This document shows positions 13,681-24,821 of a stretch of DNA of 64,000 nt, in pieces (the stretch's first letter is position 1; each line of letters opens with the position of its first letter). The notes beneath the pieces are model-generated. The model ran no database searches. It saw only the letters and a list, made by a program, of their open reading frames with translations, and was not told the origin of the DNA. Source of the stretch: Wuchereria bancrofti (lineage: Eukaryota > Nematoda > Chromadorea > Rhabditida > Onchocercidae); NCBI GenBank assembly GCA_005281725.1, contig SSBO01000008.1, positions 2,891,680 through 2,955,679 of the forward strand, read 5' to 3'. Made by a program: the position numbers and the translations under genes.

Positions 13681-16600
13681 ATGAATATTTGCAGAATAGG
13701 TAACAGGGTGATATTTTTTTATTTGGCGCTTCTGTCATCTACTACAGAGACATTCGGATATTTAGTCGATGCACCATCGGGCGACGTTGGTTCATTTTAT
13801 CCTCACTTAAATCTGGTTCAAATTTAAGTTGCATATTCAAATGTGAAAGTGATTTGAAACTTAGAAATCGGGATAAGTTGCTATAGCAAAATAAGATTTT
13901 ACGAAAAATGTGATAATTCTTGCTTTCAGAGGTTACGGAGAAGAGTTGTATGTATTTTTTAAATAATTTTAGACCAAAAATTCTATGAAAGATTATCCCA
14001 AAGATGCATCAAAATTTATCTCTACACCTCAGCAAGGTGAGTACTGTTCCGTTTTACTGTCTTTTTTATCATTTTGTATCCTGCATGCGTTACATTTATG
14101 AAAATTAAATGCGATTTATCTCTCTTAACATTATATGAATTGTATGAAGAAATTATAGCGATATATTATGCCTACCGTTATGTTATGTAGCGCAAATGTC
14201 ACAAAGTTCAAAGTTCATGTCAATCATCCTTGTAACTATGCTAGCTGTAATTGTGATGAAAATAGAAATAAAATTGTGTCATATATTTTAGAGATGGAAC
14301 AGCCTGGAAAGCATTTCGAGGAAAAGATAATAAAAGATGATCGTCGTGTTTATCCTAATAGAGGTAAATCGGAAGAGGACGACGAAGAGGAAAAGGAAGA
14401 TGAAGAGATTCATCCAAATGACAGTGATCTAAGCGAAGAAATGTATGTCACGTTTTATGTTTGTCTTTTTTTTTTTTATCTCTTAACTGATCCTATAGGA
14501 AAGGCAAAGATCATCGTCTATAACAGTGGAAATGATATCATATACAGTTAATTACTTTTTCTACAAATATAAAACTTCATTATAGGTTTTTTACTATTAA
14601 ACTTTTCCTTGCTTTAGAAGCTTTAAGAAGTCATTTATTTTCTATTTTACTTGCTACACAATTTTATTCTTGTTAATTCGTATAGCGATAAATTTGAGGA
14701 AATATCTCTTAGTTCCCAGATTCCAAAATAACAGTCTTTTCTGCTAATTATTCATTGTACCTAGATGAAAACATCACATAGAGGAAATTCTAGGGATAAT
14801 GATGAAATCAATTCAAATTTATCTCCGGCACAAATTCACGATTCGTTGGATTCAGAAGAGCCGCAAAATGATGCTGTTTCCTTTATCCATAATTCGTTCA
14901 TTAGTAGGAAAACATTCAGTTGCCCAAAAATCAAAAATGATTTCGTGACTGGTACCGATACGGGTGATTTGAGTCCGGAGGATATCGGAATCATTGCTGC
15001 AATGGGTGATTCCCTTGCCGTATGCTTCTTCTTCTCCTTTTATAATTAATTAATTACCACCAGTAGTTTTAAAATTCTCCTAAAATCGATATTTGGAGAA
15101 GAGAGTTAATAAATTTGTTCCATGAAAAATCAGTAAAATAACATTGAATAGATTTCCATTCGTTAGGATTTAATTTAATATCTCAAAATATATAAATCTA
15201 AATCGGTCATCTGGAATCGTAAGATCAGTTTGAGGTTTTTTTTTTCTAGCTAGTTTGCTTCCTTCAAAAAAAATTGGTATATGGCACAACTAACATAAAG
15301 TGAATTTAGCCGGCTGTAAAAAGAAGCAGTTAAATCTAACGATCACAGACGATTGGTTTATTGGGAAATGTTTTTTTTTTTTAGACTGGAACAGGATTAT
15401 GGCCTCAAACGGATATCGAATTTCGTGGGGCTGCATTCCCAATAGGTGGTGATGCAACAATTGATGGACTTGTTACCATTGCTAGTATGTCACAATTAAG
15501 TATTCATTTATTAATTCTTCAGTTTTTACTTATATGTTATTAACCACCAAACTTAATTTCATTTCTTTATATTTGAGGTACAGTTACCATTGCAATCAAT
15601 TTCGAATATTCCAGATATACTTCACGAATTTAACGATAAATTGATTGGTGTATCACACGGTATGGGTACAAAATTTCAGTTGCCTTATCATCAATTAAAT
15701 GTTGCGGAAAGTGGTGCTACTTCGTCCAGTATGCCTTTACAGGTCTGGTTATTATTTTGATACAGTGTAACTGGATTGTATAAATATGATTATCGAATTA
15801 TCGATATTATCCTAATTGTTACTTTGCTACGATTATTCTATGAAATAAGAACTCTGGCTTTAGGCGAAAGAGTTGGTCAAAAGGCTTAAAGCATTACGTG
15901 AAGTGGATATCAACAATGAATGGACATTGGTCATTATTACTATTGGTACTGAAGAGGTAGAAATCTCTTCTGACCATCTGTTAGCGTCCAAAAATTGACT
16001 GGTTTAATTGGCAATACCTACCGTTTTTTTTTTTCTCTTACATATATTTGGAATTTAAATTAAGGTATAAGCGGAAGCGCTGAGTTTTGTACAAGAAACT
16101 TCTTGATTTACTTGCAGTTACTTGCAGTAACTAATTAACATTTCGAAATAAGCGTATCATTAATTTATTTTTATCAATTAATCTCTTTTCTTGCAGATTT
16201 GTAAAGTTTGTCAGGCTCCTGATTACAATGCTGTCTTAGAATCATTGCTGATCTTGAATCAAGGCATCCAAAATGCGCTTGTGGTACTTCTTGGACCTAT
16301 CCACGTCTCATCCTCATATCATCGAGAAGCTAACTTACTTAAGTAGATTTGTTCAAGTTTATTATTATTTTGATGGTAGATATTTTATGTTAATGTGATT
16401 TGGAGTTAATATTGACAATTTCAGATCTCGTTGTACTTGTTCCAAAGAGAAATCGGACGAGTTCATGAAAGAATTAAATAAGAAGTGGACTGAGGCATTT
16501 ATTCGGTTGCAGGCCCATTTTGAACAGCCATATATCAAGGTAACGATAGTTATTTAGTGATAAGCGATAAACTGAAGGAGCAAGCTGTCTATGAAAGCTT

Positions 16601-18081
16601 TGAAAGGCCTTAGCCAGATCCATATAATGCCTGGCACTCGAATTATATCCCAAATGTAATTATGGAAAGAAATCACTGCTCAAGAACTTATTTTAGATAT
16701 CATTGATTGGACTTTGAGTAAAAATGTTTTTTAAATGAATTTGAATGAAATTCAATGTTTAAATCTAGATTTATTTTCAGCGACAAAAATTTGGACTTCT
16801 GGCATTGCCAATGCTAACGGTTACATCTCGTCATCCATCTTCATTATTTATTCCAAATCGTCCACTTTTGAGTCGTAAAGGACATACTTACGCTACCAAA
16901 TGGTTATGGAATCGGTTGATGACTGGACCCACCTACAATCTTTCATTAGCTGTACTTTCTCAGGACTCATACTACTGTCCATCGATGGTAATTTCCTTTT
17001 CTTAGATTTTTCAAAAGGAAAAAACAAAAAAAAAAAACAAAAATCTGGAATTGAGATAAAGCAAATGGAGATTAGCGAGCTAAAAAAAAGTAATAAATGA
17101 TGAATGATGAAAATAGAGAGAGTATTAGATTATATTATCAAATGATAAATGACAAAATAGTGTTTATTAGTGTGCATTCTTAGAAGCAGCGCTATTGGTC
17201 ATGATTCTAAATAAGTTTTAATGAATTTGTGAAAGTTTCATAATGTTGAAACTTTCAGGGATGTCCATATTTTCGAACACCAGCAAATCGACAGTATTGT
17301 CGATTGCTTCGTCATGTCGATGTCAAAAAGCAAGACGAAGAAATTGCATTAGAAATTGATAGACCGATGAGGAGGTCAAGAGAAAGACTATATACAACAG
17401 CTGGTGCTGTTGTGCTCATTTCTTTTCTCACCGTATTGCTCATTGGTACCATACTTTATCAAAAGAGTAAATATGTAAGTTATTGTTTGCTTATCAAAAT
17501 TCCTCGAATTTTTGGAATTTCTTAGTTTTGAAATTTATTTGCTTATTAATATTTGGCAGATGAAATAGAAAAATAAAGAGCCATGTGATTAACCATGAGG
17601 AACAAGAGGCATGATATATGGAATAGAATTATGAGAAAATAGAAAGGTGTTGAGGATAAAGATTAAAGGAATCTTTAAAGATAAAAGGTTTCGCGAAAAA
17701 AAAAATAGCGGAAAGATAATAATTCTCCATGAAAGTTTGAAAGATAATAATATTACATAAAAGATTAGTGTAATATTATTATCTTCGACTTAAATACTTA
17801 ACAGTAGTATTTCCCGAGACTCAAAAACTACTTGGTAGAATTATTTCAGACCGCTTTAATCTAAGCTCTTGAGGCTTATAAAAAACTGGAAATATTTTAG
17901 TTCCCAAAATTTCACAGCAGAAACATATGGCATAACAGAAGTATTTCTCATCAAAGTTTTCAATTTCTTTAACAAATTTATTGAGATTTTCAATATTTCC
18001 CAGGAAAAACGCATTAGGTACAGGAAAAGTTTATACGAAGACAAGGAAGGAGCGTTCGATTCACTAACTGCCAAGAATTGA
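13681..18081 (+). CDS. Phospholipase B1-like GDSL-family membrane protein, probable pseudoenzyme
   Basis: Twelve exons join in phase: 13681-13815, 13973-14036, 14292-14442, 14794-15019, 15385-15484, 15615-15742, 15864-15956, 16197-16342, 16425-16539, 16781-16987, 17259-17474 and 18004-18081, giving about 552 residues. The start gives a signal peptide (hydrophobic VIFFYLALLSS). An acidic, Glu/Asp-rich linker follows. The lipase domain shows GDSLATGTG (Ser about 190), IGGDATIDG, NILHEFN, LNVAESGA, the Cys-rich CTCSKEK block and SRKGH...LW, in phospholipase B1 order. One transmembrane helix (about 503-522) leads to a short basic tail. Where family members have GxNDLC and DCFH, this has GTEEIC and NRPLL, so the oxyanion Asn and catalytic Asp and His appear replaced; Ser is kept. 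The first two boundaries and the 14442/14794 junction are the least certain. A possible AATAAA lies at 18314. Confidence 0.85.
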
Positions 18082-19982
18082 ATGGAAAATTCAACTTAAA
18101 AAGTGAGGAATGAAACATTCTACGGTAGATGCTGCGTCAATTGTGATTTACTTGTGCTATTGTTTTGAATGAGAATTGTACAGAAATTTTGTTTTTGATA
18201 ATTATGAAAAATTCTTCATAAAAAAAAAATTTCCATCAATTTCCTCGAATTGTGTATATCGTTCCTTAGTTAAAGGAACAGTTCTTCATAAAACACTAAT
18301 TAACATAGCACATAATAAAAGTCCCTCAAAATTCTGATACAGTTCATTCAATTATTATTTGATGGAGTATTTTAGCTATTCTCGTATTCAGTTTCAAAGA
18401 AACTAACAATATTAACATTGCATTATTGTAGAATTAAGTTTTAAAAGCACGATTAAAAGTGCTACAGCATACCATAAGAAGCTTGAAGATAAGATTAAAG
18501 TTACTTTTGTGATTAGAAATATTTAAAGGGGAAAGGTAAAAATGGTCTATAAAAAGGACGAAGAACTTTGGTAAGTGAACATAACAAATGATCTTAATTT
18601 CTTTTCTGAATGATCTGTCCAAATCCCGACTGAAATGAATATTAAGATTTATAGCAAAGCTTACTAAAAAAATACATTCATGGGAGGAACGAGCAAAAGT
18701 AGCATACAGCTGCTGTATCTGTTTGAAAAAATGTGAAAGTAATTACTGAATAGCTCTGAGCTTTATCACTATATCAAATTTAAATTCAGGGAAGAGATCC
18801 ATGTTTCCGTTATAAAATATAAATAAAAACGTCTATTTCAGTGATAAAATTTACTGCTTAAATTTACTACTTTATATTACTACGAAGATGCCACGAGCGA
18901 AGTACAAATTCCACTAATTAGAAATGTCGATCAATCTTATGTGAATGCTGTAGCAGAAATCAACAGAAGAAAAATAGAAGGACGAAGAAGATGAAATACA
19001 TATGATTTCTAAGTCGCTGGATGAATTATATTGTTGGTACTTCCTAATTCACACCTTTAATATTACATATTTAATATCATTACAATTGTAATTTTACAAG
19101 TAATTCTATGTAAATCCAATGCCCACTACAAATCTACAACGGTTTAGAATTGACTAGTGAGCTAATAAACGAAAATACACACAAACTCTTTTAGCTCAAT
19201 TAGTTTAATTGTTTCACACAGAAATCCCGTTGGGATATCATGTTACAACATTTTGAATTCAAGAGTTCAATCTATGCAATTTCAAATCTCCCTGGATTTC
19301 ATTCTCATATTGCATAAACAATGAGAATTTTTCAAAATGCTCTTTATATTTTCATTTTTATTTGAAATCTTTAACAACATTTAGTTCTGTCAAAATTGAA
19401 TTCAAGTAATTTAGCTAGTGGATGTTCACACAAATTTCTGCAGCTAAATCCCAAGTGGGCTTATGCATTTAATCAAATAAAAGAAGTGTGTTCTCTTCAA
19501 AAGTTTATATCGATTCTTGACGAGAATACACAATTTTTCAATTTTAGATATACATGTACAATCATGATTTGTTACAATAAAATCAGTAAAAACATACATC
19601 GGACCATACCATGTATATTTAGGTGAGAGATCCAAAGTTCTTGTGATTTCGAGGAAAATCAAAGATGCGGAAAAGTACATATTTAACAAATAAATACTAA
19701 AATGGAATTAACCAATCAATCATGTTATGCGGACATCCAAATTGATTATACTTTAAATTCCAAATCTTTTTCACTAGTAACATGAATGGAAAGTTAGAGC
19801 TAACTTATTATGGCTGAACGAATCATGGTCGATTGTCTAATTGTCGATAATTAACCACTGGGACACTCCAGAACAAGTGAAAAAGAAATGGAACCAAAAA
19901 GAAAAATCACTAAAACAAGGTAGAAACAAAAAAACTATTCGAAAAATTTTTTAAACTCCAAACTTATATAAATGCTGTCTAA
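18082..19982. other. Convergent intergenic region with a doubtful two-exon small gene
   Basis: The 3' ends of the phospholipase B-like gene and the KIAA1143 homologue face each other here. No clear gene is visible. One possible small exon, 18546-18573, opens with ATG in a good context and ends at a strong TTTG|GTAAGT donor. Downstream at about 18895-18995 a frame with coding-like composition ends in a basic tail (INRRKIEGRRR) and stop, but the acceptor that would join them in this frame is weak. Confidence 0.45.
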
Positions 19983-21267
19983 TCAGTCATTATCTTCTTC
20001 ATCGTCAAACGACAATAATCTTGAATTCGACGCGGCTACCTCCTTTATTTCCTCCGTATATTTTCGTTTTCCGGCTGTTTCTTCTCCACAGTGCTGTTCT
20101 TTCCGTTTCACCGGTTTTTTGAAAACTATTTTCCCTTCTTCAATTTTTCGTCCTGTAAAAATATTCTATCCAAATTTTAAAAGAAGCCGCCGCAGACATT
20201 TATATCTACCAAACATTTCATTTCTTTTTCATTCTAAATAAGCTTTAAATTATAATAATATATTCAAGCTCCAAATTATAATAATGCACTTCGCAGTATG
20301 ATAAATTTGAAAAATTCATTTTTTCCAAACATTACAAGAAATTTCCTCAGTTTAATTCGAAACTAGTCCCACAATACAAAAAGTGCCAGAGAAATCTTCG
20401 AAAATAACTTACGATCTTCTTCAGCACGTTTCTTCTCTAATTCAGCTTCTAATTCCTTCTCATTCAAATCGCTCTGAGCGTCCAAAATAACGACCTGAAT
20501 GATTACGTTCAAGAAAATTCCTCTATGACCTAAATGATTACATTCAAGAAGATTCATAGATAAGCAAATATTACCTGAGGTCTGTCCTCTTGATTAATTC
20601 GTAATAAGTCATCATCTTCTAGATCATTTTCAATATATCCTTCACCCGCTGTCTCAGAGAACTATAAAAATAATACGAAAATTCTTAAACATAGTTTATT
20701 CCTCATGAAATTTCAATATTATTCATTGAGCAGATAAAACATCTAGTCAACAATTAAAGCACATTAAAAATAAGCTTTACGTTTGATTTACAACCTTTAT
20801 ATATGATTTTGTAATTTGACTCGGCCAATTAACAATATGATTTAGAATTTACTGCACAGATAAACTTACTAAAAAGTGAAAAATTAAGTTCCAATCGCTC
20901 ACAAATGTCTACTATCACATGATGTATATTTACTACATGTTTGTCATTATGCGAATGCATAATCTTTTCTTGCATAAATAAACAATACGTCTTATTTCAT
21001 TATTTTTCTTTTCTAAACTCCTGTAAAAATTTTACTTGCAAATCAAATATTTTTTGGCTTATAAAAATAACTTATCAAACAAGAAATTAACTAGTCACAA
21101 TTAATTAATTAATTCAAAATTAATGCAGAAAAAAAAACCTTATTTTCAATTGTTGGCGGTGGTTTGTAGCCTAATTTCTCCTTAATTTTTTTTATAAATG
21201 GTGGATCTGTTTGTATAATAGCTGTTATTGATGATCGCTCCTTGTATGTCAATTTTCTTTTTGACAT
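19983..21267 (-). CDS. KIAA1143: KIAA1143/DUF4604 family protein
   Basis: Four exons on the minus strand (21139-21267, 20575-20661, 20413-20494, 19983-20152) join in phase to 155 residues, the same size as the human protein (about 154). The N-terminus begins MSKRK and contains the conserved PPFIKKIKEKLGYK..PT block. The middle has EDRPQVVILD followed by an acidic-basic helical segment (NEKELEAELEKKRAEED). The end has GRKIEEGKIVFKKPVKRK and the signature C-terminal LLSFDDEED. All blocks and their order match human KIAA1143; molecular function is not established for the family. A TTTTTTGCAG acceptor lies 8 nt upstream of ATG, suitable for spliced-leader addition. Exon 3's acceptor is copied in the adjacent intron (see duplication). 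Confidence 0.92.
20492..20555. repeat. 35-bp tandem duplication covering a splice acceptor
   Basis: The 29-nt block at 20492-20520 recurs at 20527-20555 with three mismatches. The block includes the last bases of KIAA1143 exon 3 (plus-strand gac) and its minus-strand acceptor (CAG|GTC); the copy carries TAG|GTC. Use of the copied acceptor would add 35 nt and shift the frame. Confidence 0.8.
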
Positions 21268-21837
21268 CTTTTACACTGCAAAAAATTTTTTGTTTAGCAA
21301 ATAAATGTTACAAAATGAAATAATCAAATGATCTCTGGTATAGGTAAATATTCATTACTCAACATCTATTCTATTCTATTCCAATAACTCCCACATAATT
21401 TCTACTTACAACGAACATTTAACACTGCAATGGTTCCGTATGTGCCGAATTTTGCAAATGATCGATGAGATAGTTCGAACGATTCGAATACTTTTATGGT
21501 GTGTACTCTCGGGGATCAGTCATTAAGGTAATTTTACTTACTTATTTACTTACTTATATACTTAATTATTGACAACAGTTTAAGTAGTAATTATATCACA
21601 GTTCTTTGTAACGGTGATAGTTCAATGTTTTTACGGATTAAATTTGAAGGCATATTATAAGATTAAAAACTGTTTCATTTCATTTCTGAAATGTTTAATA
21701 CATCTCTAAATTTTTTATCTTTTAAGATGACCTAAACCATGATATGTCTTCAAATTTAACACATAAAAATGTTGAACTATTACTCTTAAAAGTTTTTTAT
21801 CTTTACAAAGTATACATTGCTTTAGATTTCCAACAAT
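21268..21837. promoter_or_regulatory. Shared upstream region of a divergent gene pair
   Basis: Only 570 bp separate the ATG of the minus-strand KIAA1143 homologue from the ATG of plus-strand pyroglutamyl-peptidase. Both starts are preceded closely by AG acceptors (minus-strand acceptor ending at 21276; plus-strand tttag at 21821-21825), as expected for trans-spliced nematode mRNAs. The promoter itself is inferred from position. A tTTACTTACTTA run at about 21533-21560 is the only visible repeat. Confidence 0.55.
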
Positions 21838-23542
21838 ATGACAAATTTGACAGAATCAAAATTCACAATTGTTCTTACGGGATTTGGTCCATTTGGACTC
21901 TTCAACAATAATCCCAGTGAAAAAGTGGTACGACGAATTGCCAATGAAGGTACAGTTTTTTTTTAGCTAGATTGAATTAAACTCATAATACTTCTTGGTA
22001 TAGGTGTACAGGTGATATCGGGCAAATGCCTCCACTCTAATAGTTATGGTAAGAGAACAGAAATTACATTATTAATTTGCATAGTCAAATTTAACTTAAG
22101 GTATCGATGATATTCAACCAAATGCTAAGATTATTGTTAAAGTGATGCCGGTAACATATGATGATGTACAGTGTATAGTGTCTGAACTCTGGAAAGAATA
22201 TCATCCTGATGTAAGTTTCATTCATTGATATGTTTACTATATTTCAGAGTCTGAACTCTAGAAGGACTATCATCATGATGTAAGTTTCATTCATTGATCT
22301 CTTTAACTATATTTCGGACTATTAACCCTGAAATGCTAAGAAATCGCCACTTTTTAGTATTATTGTTGCACTAGGATATTATTACATTTTCTCACTTTAA
22401 CCTTATGTTTATGTAAACAGTATATTATGCTGTAGGCATAGAAATATGTCTGACTTTGAGATTGTTCATAACGCTCACGGCTCCCATATTTTACTGTTTC
22501 AAGAAGTGCAAGTTTACATTTCCATATTTTTTCATATATAACCATTGTAGCCTCAACATTAGCAACAAAATAGATAACTAGAGCTTCCAGTTACATATCA
22601 GTGACATACCAAATCGTTTTGCAGCTTGTTGTACATTTGGGTGTTCATTCCACGAATCATGCCGTTAAGATAGAAACAAGAAGTTGTGGAATTGGCTATA
22701 ATCAAGGCGACATTAAATGTAATTTTTCGGCTGTTTTGTTGTTTGCATATTGGATGATCAACAGGTTGAATTCTTTCAAAGTTTTGTAATCTCAACTGTT
22801 GTTCATATTATCATTCCATTTTTTCATAATGATCAAATTTCAGCAAAAACACCCGAAGACTACAGATGCCCACTGGCTATGTGTTCTTCTGATGAGGAGG
22901 AAAACATCATATACACTGGATTAAATTGCACAGAACTTGTAGAAGCAATGAGGATGGAATTTGCCAGAGAAAATATACAGTTTGAGTTGTCTGATGATCC
23001 AGGAAGGTTAGGATTGTGCTGCTATGTTTTTCCCATTTTAACTTTCGATTTCTTTATAATTCACAAAAAATTATAGTTTTTCTTAAGCTGCCATATTCTT
23101 TCTGGTAGTACGTAATCTACTTCATTCAATAGTTTCGGACAACTCACCTAATGAAAACGACATTTGACAAGGTAACTTTGTCTTTGATGCACGGGATGCG
23201 TACGGGGACTTAAGTCCATCCCATTAGTTCCTCCCACTGATTAGTCTGTTGATAATTCGAGTACACTTCATAAATATTTAGTCTTAATATAAAAATAGTT
23301 TTGATATAGACGAAGCCTAATACGAAATGACTCTCAGGTATCTATGTGCGTATTCCTACTATATCTCACTTCGACATGACAAGAACTGTTCACTCTTTAT
23401 ACACATTCCATCTTTCAATAAGAGCTGTACCCTGGAACTTCTTACAAAAATTGTCAAACAAATCATCCGATTGTCAGTACTGCAAATTCTGAAAGCACGC
23501 AAGAAAAATCCCGAAAGCCTTTGTGAGAGCATGAAGAAGTAG
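21838..23542 (+). CDS. PGPEP1: Pyroglutamyl-peptidase I (C15 cysteine peptidase)
   Basis: Six exons (21838-21949, 22004-22048, 22101-22210, 22625-22718, 22844-23006, 23338-23542) join in phase to 242 residues; family members are about 210, the excess lying in an inserted loop and the C-terminus. This cytosolic enzyme removes N-terminal pyroglutamate from peptides. The N-terminus has the family block VLTGFGPFG followed by NNPSEKVVRR. The catalytic triad is intact: Glu about 106 in IETRSCGIGYN, Cys about 178 in GRYLCAYSYY and His about 197 in FIHIPS. VMPVTYDDV and LVVHLGVH also match. The start is chosen because it precedes the first beta strand and follows a tttag acceptor by 12 nt. A possible AATAAA lies at 23703. 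Intron 3 carries a decayed copy of the end of exon 3. Confidence 0.93.
22181..22318. repeat. 69-bp tandem duplication of an exon end plus 5' splice site
   Basis: The block 22181-22249 (last 30 nt of pyroglutamyl-peptidase exon 3, its GTAAGT donor and the following intron) is repeated at 22250-22318. The copy keeps GTAAGTTTCATTCATTGAT at its own donor position but has several substitutions, including TGG to TAG, so it is closed in frame. Confidence 0.85.
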
Positions 23543-24821
23543 CTACAGTTTATGACGATATTTTTATTAATTGCTTTTTTTTACGCCCCAAACTCCTCGT
23601 TTTATTGCTGGTATTTTTAATACGTGTAGATTTATTTTGAATTATTTTTTGATATTTTGTTATAGTTTTTATTTGAACTGCACAAATTTGATTTTCATGT
23701 TAAATAAAACGTTTGATTTTCAATCATATGAACTGCAATCGCTTGACTTAATCGCTAATCTTCATTCTTTCTGAGACCATGATAAGATACAATTTTCTTA
23801 GCCCAGCTTTTTTATGTTTTATTTTAGCTTTTTTCTATTAGGATATTAAAATTTATAGTACAGCACTTTCAATATTTCGAATTGAACTGTAATCCGATTT
23901 TTTCCTGCTATTTCCTTTATTTAGAGTTTACAACAACAAAAAAATTTTCAGTTAAAGAAAATACAAACAAGAAAAAATCCAGTCTATTCTTTTAAAAAAT
24001 TTTATGAAACCTGTGTGCAAAAGATAACATTTCTAGCCATTTATTACTACTAGTTTAAAGCATTTGATGTAATATAACATTAATATAATTGAAAAAAGCT
24101 TCTGTTTTATTATCCTGATTTGGTTTGAAAACTTGTGAAGTAATCTGAATATCATAGAAAACTTATCACTGAAGATAGCATCAATGAGTCAGCATATTCT
24201 TCATGCTCAATAAAGTGTTTTCTTCTTCCAAAAATATAAAATTATAAAGCAAGATGCATGTATTGGCATGGGGTCAACTAAGTTCGAAGTCCCAAGATTT
24301 TTTAATTGTAACCATAAAGTTATACCCATTTAGCGTTCGGGAACCATTCATTCCATTTTATCCTACTTGTACTACAATGGAATGAAGTATTTTTTTTTTT
24401 TAAGAATATAAAGCACAGCATATATGAAATCGAACAGGCTGAGAGATGATAGTACCAAAAATTTATGACTGAAAGTTTCCCACTATTATTGCAAATCTCC
24501 ACTTTTTTCAAATCAAACCTTGGAACTTCATGACTACTTGGCTGCATTTTACATAAACTTCAATTAAAGAGTAAGAGAAATCTATAAATTCTAGCGATAA
24601 TCAGTAGGACAGACAAAATAAATGGTTAAACAAGGAAAATCGTCGGTAATTTAATACTTCACAACATTCAGTTTTGCGTTGAGCCAGCCAGTAAGCTTAA
24701 TTCGGTGGTAGTTTAAATTCCTTATTATCAGTGGGATCAATGAGAATCTATCGTCAAAGTATGTCAAATACTTGTAAGAAGCAGTATTAGTTTATATTAG
24801 TTTACCTTATATTAATATCAC
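23543..24821. other. Intergenic region between convergent genes
   Basis: This holds the 3' flanks of pyroglutamyl-peptidase (+) and FITM (-). I see no exon. A 30-bp spaced repeat of ttatattagtttac at about 24792-24805 and 24822-24835 copies the last codons and stop of the FITM gene. Confidence 0.6.

Noticed and set aside
14168..14291. ATG-initiated frame upstream of the acidic exon of the phospholipase B-like gene
   Set aside because: The ATTTTAG acceptor at 14291 joins in phase with the preceding exon, so this stretch is intron read-through.
19396..19689. Overlapping 76- and 81-codon frames on both strands
   Set aside because: There is no recognisable motif, starts are poor, and both strands are open equally, as expected by chance in AT-rich DNA.
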